Assembly: GCA_964017195.1 (NCBI GenBank)
Contig: OZ024890.1
Location: 18,228,701-18,292,700 of the forward strand
Length of the DNA: 64,000 nt
Direction of reading: 5' to 3'
From: Siderastrea radians
Lineage: Eukaryota; Cnidaria; Anthozoa; Scleractinia; Rhizangiidae
Part shown: piece after piece, positions 34,161 to 44,501 of the stretch
Numbering within the stretch: position 1 is the stretch's first letter
Layout: every line of letters begins with the position of its first letter
Position numbers and translations under genes: made by a program
The notes under the pieces: model-generated
The model's database searches: none
Seen by the model: only the letters and a program-made list of their open reading frames with translations
What the model was told of the DNA's origin: nothing

Positions 34161-37100
34161 TCAAATGGCGGTATCCTCTTCAACTACTGGGTTCACCTGT
34201 GCGAAAATGAAAAGTAATCATTCAGGGAATTTGTTTGAAAAAAATTACAGAAGTTTACAACTCGTTACTCTTTTGAGGCCAATGTGAACAAAAAAAGGTA
34301 TTTTAGATATTTAATGAGACGGAACAAACTAGGCTTGTTCACACAAGCCATGATAATGAAGAAACTTCAATCCGTTATTATGAAATCTGCGACAGGAACC
34401 TATAATTAGCCCACGTGTGTGCATTAGACTCTACCTCGTCCCCAATGCGCAAGTGAAGTCCACCGGAAAAGCATGAGGCCAAATTTAGCATGCTACCGTT
34501 TGACCGAAGCTCGTGTTAAAAAGGGTGAGACAGAGGCTAGCACCAAGATTACAACTCCAGTAATTACGTTGTTTCAAGTTTCCGTAGTTCCTAGGCCCAG
34601 GTTTAGGGTTACCTGCTTTTCCTGCATGATGACGTCATCAAAACGAGTTCAGGGTCAAGGCCTATAGAAAGCTGCGTATGAAACAGTTTTAGTCCACTCT
34701 TTAAAACTTTTGAAAACAAAGGTGAATGCTATTCATTTTGTTCTTGCTTTCTATTTTTTCACTATTATTATCATTACTATTATTATAATTATTAGTATGA
34801 TGATGATGATGATGATGATTACGCTCACGACGCTCGCGACATGTTGAATATTCCATCTTTTCTTATTTCTTCTCCGAGCTTAAAATTCACAATCTTTCTT
34901 TATTTATTCATCACCTATAGGGCACTTTCACATTTGCTGATCTAGCAGTATGCAGGACGCGTGGCACCACGAACTCAGTAAATATGACCTATGCTCGCCA
35001 CGAGTCTCCCAGTAGCTCAGTGGTTAGAGCGTCCGACTTGTGTACGGAAGGTCATGGGTTCGATTCCCGTCGGGGACACGGAATTTTTTTTTTCTTTGTC
35101 CCACGCTCGCGACCTGTTGAATATTCCATCTTTTCCTATTACTTTATTTATTGTTTTGGATGTGGTTAAAGTAAGACACTTAAAGACTCATGGTACTCTC
35201 GTGGCAGGCCATGGTGAAAGCTCACGAAGTATAAGTGAAATTATACCAAACACCCACCTGTCCATGTTCAGCAAGTCTTGGATTATCTCTTGCTTTCTCA
35301 TTATTCAGTCGCCTGATTCCTCGCACCAAGAAAAACAAGATTACTGCAGACAAAGAGACAGACATTCCAATCCCTACTCCAATGGCAACAAGATCTCTGT
35401 TCTTCAGCTTGAATTTTTTCTGACCTGTGCGAATCCAATGAAATAGAAAAGTGTTTTTTAACTCGGGCTGGCAAAACCAAGAGTCAGATAAGGAAGATGT
35501 AGGAACTACCGAGAGGAGGCGATCCGTCAAAGCATAGTACGAACTATGGTCAAAGAGATGTGCTGAATAACTAGCACTGGTGTGGTTATCTAGTCATTTT
35601 GTTTGGTGTAGCAAGACGTGATGCGGTGTGACTTGCGTACGTGGTACTAAATATTTTGATGCAGTCAAACTGACTAGTTTGGTGTGGCACGTTTCAGGGT
35701 GGTATGCGGTTTGTTTTTGGCCGTGATGTGGTGTGGTAAAAAGCATGTGAGACAAAAGTTTTTTAAAGTATCTACGTTAGTACTGTGATGGTGTAATGTG
35801 GTAAGTGTGGTCTGGTGTGGCGTGAGGTGGTATGTATGGTATCATGACGTAGTATAGTAGAATGGTAGTACGGCGTGGTGCTGAACTTGGTCGGTTCGAT
35901 TTGGTGTTAGTATGAAGCGAAATCTGATGAGGCGTAACATGGCATGGATGGCACTCATTTTAAGGCGTTGTGTTACTGAATGTTTTTCTCTTTTGGCCTC
36001 CCCACCTTGTATAACAAACGCTCTTCGTGTCTCTCCATCCTTGCTCACCACAACACAAGTGTACGTTCCTCGCCTTTCATCTTCAGTTACTGCTACAAGC
36101 AGATGACTTTCTACGACGGTACCATTGTTGCAGGATATTATTGCCACCCCTGGATTTTTATCCCCTAACGTCTTTCCATCTTTTTCCCACTTGATAGACG
36201 GTACTGGGTGACCACGTGATGTGCACATGAGATGTGCTATTTCGTCATTTACAGTATTAAGTGTTGTTGTGCTATTTGTCAAACTCTTTGAACCTAAGAA
36301 AACGAGAAATTAAAGGTCCATGTCACCAATATTTATTATTAATTTAAGACGCCAAAAGACATGTTTGTGCTGATGGAAACCCAAAATACTGATCCAGTTT
36401 TGTTTAAAACTACTCTTGGAGTTCAAAGACCATTTTATGTATGAGAAAATGCTCTTAGTTTGGATTTAACCAGAATTTTGACCCCAAGATATAACGCTCC
36501 CCGTGACTTGACCCTTTAATAAGAAGCGTAGACACCTTCGCAGCCGCAGATAATTGGATGCACCCGCACAGGTATCCAAAGCTTTAGTTTAAACTGAAAA
36601 TCGAAAAAATCATCTTACCGCTAATTTGGTGAAAGGTTCCGCTTTCCGAGCGGGAATAAACTGATAAACCTCTTCTAATTCTCAACCAGTAGAAAAATTT
36701 CTGGCGGTATAGAACACAATAAGTTGTTTTCGCACGCAGGTGAATTACATTTATTCAATAAATGAGCTGCTGTTCTTAAAAAACGCCATTTCAGCTCACA
36801 AATTAATTTCAGTACCTTCCCGTAGCTCGCAAGCACCGTGAAATCGACTTATTTATATGTTCAACCTTCCGGACTTTAATTCTGGTTGGCAGCATAAATT
36901 AGAACTATTCTCGCTCCAAAAGCGAAATTTTACCCCAAAGTTTCTTTTTACAACAGAAACAAGAAATTCTGAAGAATTTACAGGCGGCGCATAGTCTCTC
37001 ACCCCCCTCCCCCGTCCCCTTTTCTTAAGGAAAAAAGGTTTTAAACCTTATAACTTTAGTAGTTGCACTTCCGGTATGTAAGGAATTAAATGTATGTATG

Positions 37101-39117
37101 CAACCTGAGAACTTTGTTTGTTTGTAACCAGTGACCTCTGTACGCCTCTTTCTCCAGGAGAAAACCTGTGGCTTTACCTGGGGAAATAAATCGTTCTTAA
37201 ACCGTGATATCATATCGTTAAGTACGGCCCTTAGGCATTCACGACAAATGTTTCAGCCTTCAGGCAAGGGCTCCATTCGGATCCTAACGACACGAGTGCA
37301 GGCTAATTGCAATCTATTTTTAAACAACGATGCAGGTCCATTTTAATTTACTTCATGAGCCATTGTTCGAATGCCGACCAGTGAGTCTAATGTATTTTGT
37401 CAATACTACCCTGAGAAATAAACATTTCAACGCTTACCTTTATTTAACTTCAATACGCTGCGAAACTCAAAACAACAAAATTACGCTCCTTTCTACGGTT
37501 ACTTTTTTCTATCTGGTTACGTCATAGCTATAGATGGAAAAAAGGTAATATCACGAGCAAATTGTGCGGTATTTGAGAGATTAGCTTTTAATCTAACGAG
37601 CCTGGTTGTTTAGAGCCCGCGCGGAGACTAAGTCTACTGACTTCCGTAAATTCAGGAATGTGCATTGCATTTTATGAGACGGCCGCACGTGCTAGGCACG
37701 TGCGCCGCCTAAAAAACCTCGATAATTTCCGATAAGTTTAGCTAGAACTTTGGCGTGCAGGGGAAATGAGCCCGCGCTCAAACCGTAGAGTGTAGGGGAA
37801 CTCAAGACTACGGCTGCAAATACCGGAACCAAATACCGGTAATCTCTGGTGCAACCGATCATCTTTTGCCGGCGATGAAATCTCCTTTGTGTTCTTTCCC
37901 ATTACAAGTGTTTGAGCTCATAGCCGCCGATCGAGTTTGCTTCAAATCTGTATGCTGTCCTTTTTTTTTTTAAGCTGAAAAGAGAATATACGCAGCGGGT
38001 AGCCTATTGAGCACTGCATTAGGGGACCAACCACAGCTCTCGATTGCTTGTATCGAGGGGCTGTCTATACACTGACAATTTTGATATTAAATATGAAGAG
38101 TATATATATTGCAGGGCAGATAAGAGCGTTTATCGATTTAACAGATGTATCAGATAACTGGAAAGGTCAGTTCGTTCATGCAATGAGTCATTTCCTAGAA
38201 CTGATTCTGGTCTTGCAAAATTAAAAATGGCCACGCAAGATCTAGACTGCGAACAGTCTTTTTCTTCTCCTAATTTTAGCGAGAAATTGGCGAGTGAGGC
38301 GCGCGAGCGGCGAGCCGGGAGAAGCGCGGGCGCCTCTCGTTTTTACCCCTACTTTGCATAATTTATTCATTTCCACTCGCGCGTAGGATCCGAGGAAAAT
38401 AGGACGCCTGCTCGCAGTCTAAGCAAGATCAGTTGGTGGGTCATGAGTAGGATTATTAACCACGGCAATGCCGCCATTAAAACGACAATTTAGTGCTTGC
38501 TTTGCTTGGTTTTGTAATTTTGGCAAATAACAGAAAGGGATCAAAGGTCGATGCATGGCGTCGGAAATGGTGCAAAATACACCAAAAAAAGGCTAGATCT
38601 TTGCAATTTCTTGAAGAAGCCAGTTGTCAGCGTGAGATGAAAATCGCACCTGTAGGCACCCATGATAAAGCCAGAAAATAGGCCGCTGTGAGTAAGTGCA
38701 TGTGGATTGAGCGATTTTCAGCTCGAGGTGTTAGATACACGTGGCCTAAGCAAAGAATTCTAACATTGCAAAAGAAACTCGAGTATTTAATTTGCCGACG
38801 TCAACGACCCCATCTTAAATCGTTTTTCACATCGTGGGACACATCCCGTTCAGTTAAGTTCACTTTTAAAATTCAATATCCCATGCATATGGATCCCAGA
38901 ACTGGTTTACTTTACTTCAATTCTAGCGGGAATTCTAGACCCTTTCTGCTTCTAGACTGCTTTCGTTCGCAGTTTTTGGGCACTTACGTTAAAATAGGTA
39001 TACCTACAGAACAAATTAAGACGTTTACTTTATACTTGTCTTACCTTGATCGAGACCGTGGGCGAGAAAGATCGCATTAAGAATAGTCACTGTATTGAAT
39101 AAAAACGTATTTTTCAT
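34161..39117 (-). CDS. Small single-Ig type I membrane protein, member A of the cluster
   Basis: Four coding exons: 39045-39117 (signal peptide), 36006-36293 (Ig), 35258-35424 (transmembrane) and 34161-34196 (tail). They total 564 nt, giving 187 residues and a stop. The first 24 residues (MKNTFLFNTVTILNAIFLAH...) look like a secretion signal. The Ig exon (residues 25-120) is I-set-like, with the first Cys in HLMCTS, the core Trp in IKWEKDG and the second Cys in YTCVV; there is an extra Cys in IISCNNG. The membrane helix is about 132-154, followed by a basic stop-transfer (RGIRR). The 33-residue tail ends TAI, a possible class I PDZ ligand. The Ig and transmembrane exons both start in phase 1. 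The Ig domain is clearly paralogous to the next gene (EIAHL..C.SRG.P, VESHLLVAV, ERRGTYTC). No named family is recognised; the ligand is unknown. The tail exon is short and is the least certain part. Confidence 0.78.
34797..34820. repeat. (GAT)n microsatellite
   Basis: Pure run of about eight gat units next to a SINE tail fragment. Confidence 0.9.
34952..35136 (+). mobile_element. tRNA-derived SINE in intron 3 of Ig gene A
   Basis: Leader (gcaggacgcgtggcaccacg), then a tRNA-like body from about 35010 with box A (tagctcagtggttagagcg) and box B (gggttcgattcccg). The anticodon-loop position reads TGT, which suggests a tRNA-Thr ancestor. A T-rich stretch and the tail gttgaatattccatc follow. A stray tail fragment sits at 34831-34861. 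Confidence 0.8.
35575..35900. repeat. Degenerate TGGTGTGG-rich tract
   Basis: About 320 bp in intron 2 of Ig gene A where tggtgtgg, ggtatg and tgtggt motifs recur on the plus strand without a fixed period, in contrast to AT-rich surroundings. Confidence 0.55.
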
Positions 39118-39785
39118 CTTGGCGCCGGCATTCAACTGAGGTAGCTTGCACACAACAAATGTTCTGGCTAACGTTCCAGATATTCGATATTTCCCTTCAA
39201 AAACAACCGGAAAATCACGAAGAGTTGGTGTAGCTCGTGATAGCCTCGTGAAAATAAAAAAAACGTCTGACTCAGAGAATATCTACGGAATTCTGTAATT
39301 TCAAAACAGTTCTATTTGTTAATCAAGCCGGAGACTCAAACGACATAATACGATACATGTTTACTTCCCTGTTATCTCATTTTATGTCTTTTTGATCGGG
39401 AAACTCCTCAGAGAGAATAGGCAGAATTTTCTTGACTGCGGCTATGACGAAAAAATAAATAATTTCTCATTCAATCCCGGTAATAAAGGCTTATTTTAAA
39501 AAATGGTGCACTACAGATGACAACAACCTGTCATTGACAACCACTGTAGTACGGCAACAATTGATGGCAGCACTTCGAGGTTATCGATACCAATCCAATG
39601 ATAGACTTACCTGAAAAGATAATCCTTACATCTTTCAAATAACTCGGATTCCTTGACATTTGTTATCTGTACATTTGCGGCTTAATGAGGTTTTTGCATA
39701 AAAAGAGACATCCTTTTTCTTCTTTTCAAATTGTTTAGAAGCACTCTGTGGGCCATTCTTGGAAATATTATAATCAGTTACTGTA

Positions 39786-40491
39786 AGCACAGGCAGCCCA
39801 GACGCGTTGTAAGTGGAGTTCATTTAAAAATAGAAAAGGGTGAAAATATATGTAATAGCACGAAATAAATCTTTAATTCACGAAATAAATCTTGTTTACT
39901 TCTGCTTATTTTGTCCTGTTTAGTTAATTTCCGGTTAATCTTGCACCGCTCTCCTAAATTACGCAATCGCTTAATTGTTAGCGTCGCTGCTTATATAACC
40001 CGTTAAGCCTAAGGTTTGCAGAGATTTATTACAGACTAACCGGTGATAAAAGAATCGAGATATCTTGAAATAAATCGTGCCTACCTTCAGCTCAATGTTC
40101 CCCTGTTCGTCCTGGCTGGTTTAAATGACATTTTGTGGCTTTTTTCAATCGGAAGGAGCTTCCACTAAAATGTCATTTAAACCAGCCAGGACGAACAGGG
40201 GAACATTGAGCTGAAGGTAGGCACGATTTATTTCAAGATATCTCGATTCTTTTATCACCGGTTAGTCTGTAATAAATCTCTGCAAACCTCAGGCTTAACG
40301 GGTTATATAGGCAGCGACGCTAACAAGCGATTGCGTAATTTAAGAGAGCGGTGCAAGATTAACCGGAAATTAATTAAACAGGACACAATAAGCAGAAGTA
40401 AACAAGATTTATTTCGTGCTATTACATATATTTTCACCCTTTTCTATTTTTAAATGAACTCCACTTACAACGCGTCTGGGCTGCCTGTGCT
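39786..40491. repeat. Near-perfect 700-bp palindrome upstream of Ig gene A
   Basis: The arm 39786-40138 is the inverted copy of 40162-40491, with a spacer of about 25 bp and very few mismatches. The left arm has one extra about 20-bp internal repeat (cacgaaataaatct). The arms lie about 670 bp upstream of the gene A start codon. Confidence 0.93.
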
Positions 40492-40602
40492 GTAAGTTTG
40501 ATCCGAAAACGACATCTTTGACCTGGGCTCTACAAGTGACTACCGAGCAGACATGAAATCCTCCTCAACTTGACCCAGATTTGCATCTACTGAAATGTAT
40601 TT

Positions 40603-40779
40603 AATAGGCCATTTCCGAGTTGCTTTAAGCCTCTGTTTGAATGAGAGGCCTCGTGCAAAACCATTGATATGAAAATGAGTTTTATTTGCATGGGAATGGA
40701 AACTAATATACATGTGAAAGGTTTCACACATCACCTTGTTTTAAAACAGAGGCGAAGGGCATCTCGGAAATGGCCTATT
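40603..40779. mobile_element. MITE with aataggccatttccgag ends
   Basis: aataggccatttccgagttgc at the left mirrors gcatctcggaaatggcctatt at the right. Confidence 0.8.
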
Positions 40780-41590
40780 TACACATTCCAGATTTGTTTG
40801 TTCATATGTTTCCGAATTTCGAGGGTTCCAATTCCAATGACGGTGGTATGATTTCCGGCGCCAGTCAGAACACCTCCGAGGTCGAAGTCTACATGTCGCC
40901 GGAATGCAACAAATTTTATCAATGATCTTTTGCCTAAAAGATTTCAATTAATGAATTAGGTTCTTTCTCCTACAGTCGGTTTCGATAGCTGCAAGTGTCC
41001 ATCCCTTCTTACGCGCCAGGAGGTTTTCATTTATTTGGGAAATCGGACGTGCAGAAAGGTGCCTAATTCCCGGGCCTGATTCATTTGCGAGGTGTACCAT
41101 CGTGTGAGGGCTAAGCCTAACAGGGGAGTCAATCTAGGTGGTAATACGCCTTCGAGAGCCCGAAATGCTTAACCTAGGCCGGTTTTAGCTCAAAATCTAT
41201 CAGACCAGTAGGCAAAGCATACCTGTTTTAGACCAAAACCCGTGAACCTATTTCAGATCAAAAGCCGCTGGGGCTTTCTTTCGACCCGTAAATGTCTTGT
41301 TTGCGTGGCAGGGTCAAAAATAAGAGGGAACTGTGATTCTAGCGAGAAGCGTGATCGAGAGGAACACAAAAAATTGGATTTATCAACTGAGTCGATAAGG
41401 TAAATAAGCCATCGTAAAGAAATTGAAGCTGACGTTTCGATAGTTAGCTCTTCGTCAGAGTGAAGGGGGGGGGGGTAGTCTAACTGGTTTTCCCACAAAT
41501 ACCTACACCGCTTTGCGCTCGAATTCTCCCTCTCTGCGCTCTCCGCCGTTTCAGCACCTGAAGCGAAGGATAATAAACTACCGCGGAACC

Positions 41591-41800
41591 GTAGACTGCT
41601 AGCAGTCCCTTTCTGGACAGTCGAAAGGGTGCGCGAAATGGCCGTGCGCAAAAGGCCGAAACCTGGAGCCAACGTGCGGAGGGGGCCGGGCCCCCAGTTT
41701 TTTCTCCTCGCTCTAATCTCGTCGCGCTGTTGATAGTTCGCGCTCTCAGCTATTTCGCGTGCCCTCTTGACTATCCAGAAAGGGACTGCTAGCAGTCTAC
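41591..41800. mobile_element. MITE with gtagactgctagcagtcc ends
   Basis: gtagactgctagcagtccctttctgg pairs with ccagaaagggactgctagcagtctac. It overlaps a chance ORF at 41253-41672. Confidence 0.82.
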
Positions 41801-43170
41801 TGGAACCATGGCTGGCTGCTTGAGCGTGCTCTCTGTAGGTTTCCCACGTTTCATGAAATAAAAGGGGCCCGGAGGCATTGCTTCTACCAGGGTAAAGGCT
41901 GAAAAAATGAAACTAGAAATTCCACTCTTTCGTGTGTTTATTTGTTTTACAACACTTTGTTTACTAGCTTCTCCAATAGTTTAATTTTTGCCACACAACT
42001 TAGTCACCGGAACTAAAAAATTAGTAAATCTGATTTCAAAACAAAGACGACCTCAGAACTAACTTTTAAATTTTCGTGTGTCTTATATCATCAGTGGTCT
42101 ATGCTAAGACCATTCGATACATCAATACTCTAACCTGACTGGGAGGCTTTTGAACAATTGCAAAATTCGTCAAGATTCCTTGTCTCTTAATTGTTACAAG
42201 AGACTGGAATACCTAGGAGACCAGAACAAGCGTCCAGAAAGCCTCGGATTCGAATTAGAATTTTAATATATATGGAGAATGGACTACAAGCATGTTACAG
42301 CGCTGTTGCACTTTTAGGTGTGAGGGTGACAATTAATATCCTTGTAATTTACAAAAATAATCTTTAAAAGACACCCTTTTGTTGGAGAGCAGTCGTGCGT
42401 TTGGTTCATTCGCAGGCAATTGAATTTTATTTTGAACTTTAGGAGCTGAATAACTCTGGAGTGAAATGTTAGCGTTCTCCTCATCCGTTGTGCAGTAGTA
42501 AGCTTTCGTCATTGCCAGTGCCGGCCACAAGATCATTGGTATTTCACTATGATATCAGGAGATACAATCGATCAATGACGTCTATGACGCAATGTACAGG
42601 CAGTTTTAGTATAGAAAATCTCTCCGGGCCAGCCCTGCTCCGGGGGTATGGGTCGAGGGACGAGGAGACCGCTGACATTCAGGCAATGATAGTTCGCCAA
42701 GAACTGTCTGCACTGCAGACGTCCTCAAATTAAATAAATAGTATTCAACTAGCACACAAATTTAAATTATTCTGCAGTTCCTCTTAATACCTCAGTCCGA
42801 AGTAGTAAGAGCCAGGGTTGAATCTCTGTATAAAACTCTTAAATATAAAAACCGTTGATTTTGTTTTCCAAATCCCACAATAGGCTTTGTTTTGGGATTT
42901 CCATAGGAACCCATTAAATTCGAGATAAAGTAAAACAGTGGAACAGGTGGAGGCTTTGCTTAAACGAGAGAGAGAGAGAGTTGCAGAGAGGTAATAAGAG
43001 TTGAACACCCATTCTCGTTTGACCTGTGGTAGCTCACACGCGCGAGCATCGATTCTCAAAGTACTGATCATTTTTCATGAGAATGAGTGAGAATTAATTC
43101 AAACTCTCATTTCCGTGACGACTCTCGTTCTCGTTTTTCTAATCCCGTTTTTGGACTAGGAAGCAATTTT
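41801..43170. other. Stretch between Ig genes A and B, no gene
   Basis: AT-rich sequence with ORFs up to 95 codons and no recognised domain, plus a short (GA)n run near 42968. Confidence 0.5.
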
Positions 43171-43350
43171 AGACTGCGAGTAGTCTCTAAGTTTGGCGAT
43201 TGAGATTAGTGGAGCGGGCGAAATTCACACGCGCGCACGCCAAATTTCGGCGCTTCCCTCGCGTCGCTTCTCGAAATTTCGCGAGCGCGCGTGTGAATTT
43301 CGCCTGCCCCACGATCGCAATCGCCAAAATTAGAGATTACTCGCAGCCTA
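43171..43350. mobile_element. Fold-back element, GC-rich core
   Basis: agactgcgagtagtctctaa mirrors agagattactcgcagcct. Inside, gcgggcgaaattcacacgcg pairs with cgcgtgtgaatttcgcctgc. A half copy starts near 38243. Confidence 0.8.
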
Positions 43351-43479
43351 TAGCAAATTTCTTTTATTTTAACGCTTTATCGAACCTTGAAAAAGTTAAT
43401 TAAATAGCAGAATGCAAAACAGTTTGTTTTTTCCCTCGTTTTTCTCTCGAGATCTCAATGCGAATTCTTTTCGAGCCGT

Positions 43480-43620
43480 CCCTTGGGGGGGGGGGGGGGA
43501 TGGCACTCGTATGGGGGCGGGAGCCTCACCCCGAGGTTCAAACCCTTCCCGCCCTTTTTATTTACTACTCTTTATCGAAAAAGTACCCCTTTCATATACC
43601 TAGAACAAAAATTGCACCGC
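43480..43620. repeat. Truncated relative of the G-rich MITE
   Basis: A run of G, then tggcactcgtatgg, gagcctcaccccgaggttc and cccctttcatatacc, matching the complement of the right part of the element at 5301-5739. Confidence 0.6.
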
Positions 43621-43783
43621 TTATGTACGTCAAAAATAAGCCAAAAACAGTTGATCTTCGTCCCTTGTTTCTGTCAGTTATGGTCCAGGAAAGAAAGAAG
43701 CTGAACGCGCTCCACCTGGCAGGCGATTAAAGTCTCGCCACGCGTGCTATCGCGCTTGCCGGCTCTCTGTCTGACTATCCCTA

Positions 43784-44402
43784 AGGTCTCGCCCACACTA
43801 ATGTGTTTATGTTTGAAGACGCATCCATTTTGAGGCGTTTACGCTCACTGTCCACACTAAAACGACCCAGAATGCTGACGAAAATTGAGAATTTCGAAAA
43901 TGGTTTCGAAAGTGGAGACTTTTTAAACCAAAAACTGTAGTCTGTGGGTGGGCAAAAATATATACTTTCGAAAACAGTTGCATTTTCTTATGCTTTTTTT
44001 GTAAACAACAGGCGAAAACGCATGAAAAGGTATCCGTTTTCAGAAGAGTGAGATCAGGGAAAAAGGATACGTAAACGGTTGTGGGCATCTAAAAACGGAG
44101 ACTTTTGAAAAGGCATTGACGTCAACGGAAAACTCCGTCCCCAGTTCTCTGCCCACAGTAATCACTTAAATTTTTTAAAAGCACGAAAAAAGGGAAATAT
44201 TTAAAGCGAACACTTACTGTTTAAACTTTCGTGCTTCCAAAGCTGCCTAAAATAGATTGCATACATCTATAGTGCTAATTGCGCAGTGTCTGTACTGAAC
44301 AGTAGAAGAAAACGACGATTCTGGTGTGGACGTAAAAATTTTTATCCGTTTTTGAAGCTAAAAATGGAAGGATTTAAATACACATTAGAGTGGACAGGCC
44401 CC
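43784..44402. mobile_element. MITE with gcccacactaatgtg ends
   Basis: Left aggtctcgcccacactaatgtg and right cacattagagtggacaggcccc are inverted; gttttcgaaaacgg-type sequence lies inside. It ends about 100 bp below the stop codon of Ig gene B. Confidence 0.75.
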
Positions 44403-44501
44403 GAGAGAAATGAGGGACTGTAGGAAGTCTCAAAATGCTTAGCATTGTTAACATCATTCAGGAACACTCACTGATGTCTACACTCTTACTGTTAACTCAA
44501 C

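Noticed and set aside
35010..35079. Possible tRNA gene (Thr-like)
   Set aside because: Box A and box B are good, but a second diverged copy with the same leader and tail shows it is a SINE, and the stems are imperfect.
34991..35446. 151-codon plus-strand ORF
   Set aside because: Starts in a SINE and runs antisense to the transmembrane exon of Ig gene A.
36607..36770. Extra exon of Ig gene A (open frame ending at a GTAAG-like site)
   Set aside because: Would sit between the signal and Ig exons, but it has no acceptor-supported start or domain, and the four-exon model already joins in phase.
38688..39080. 130-codon plus-strand ORF
   Set aside because: Overlaps the signal-peptide exon of Ig gene A on the other strand; no domain recognised and no splice context.
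41253..41672. 139-codon minus-strand ORF
   Set aside because: Its start lies in a MITE (41591-41800) and the rest shows no domain.
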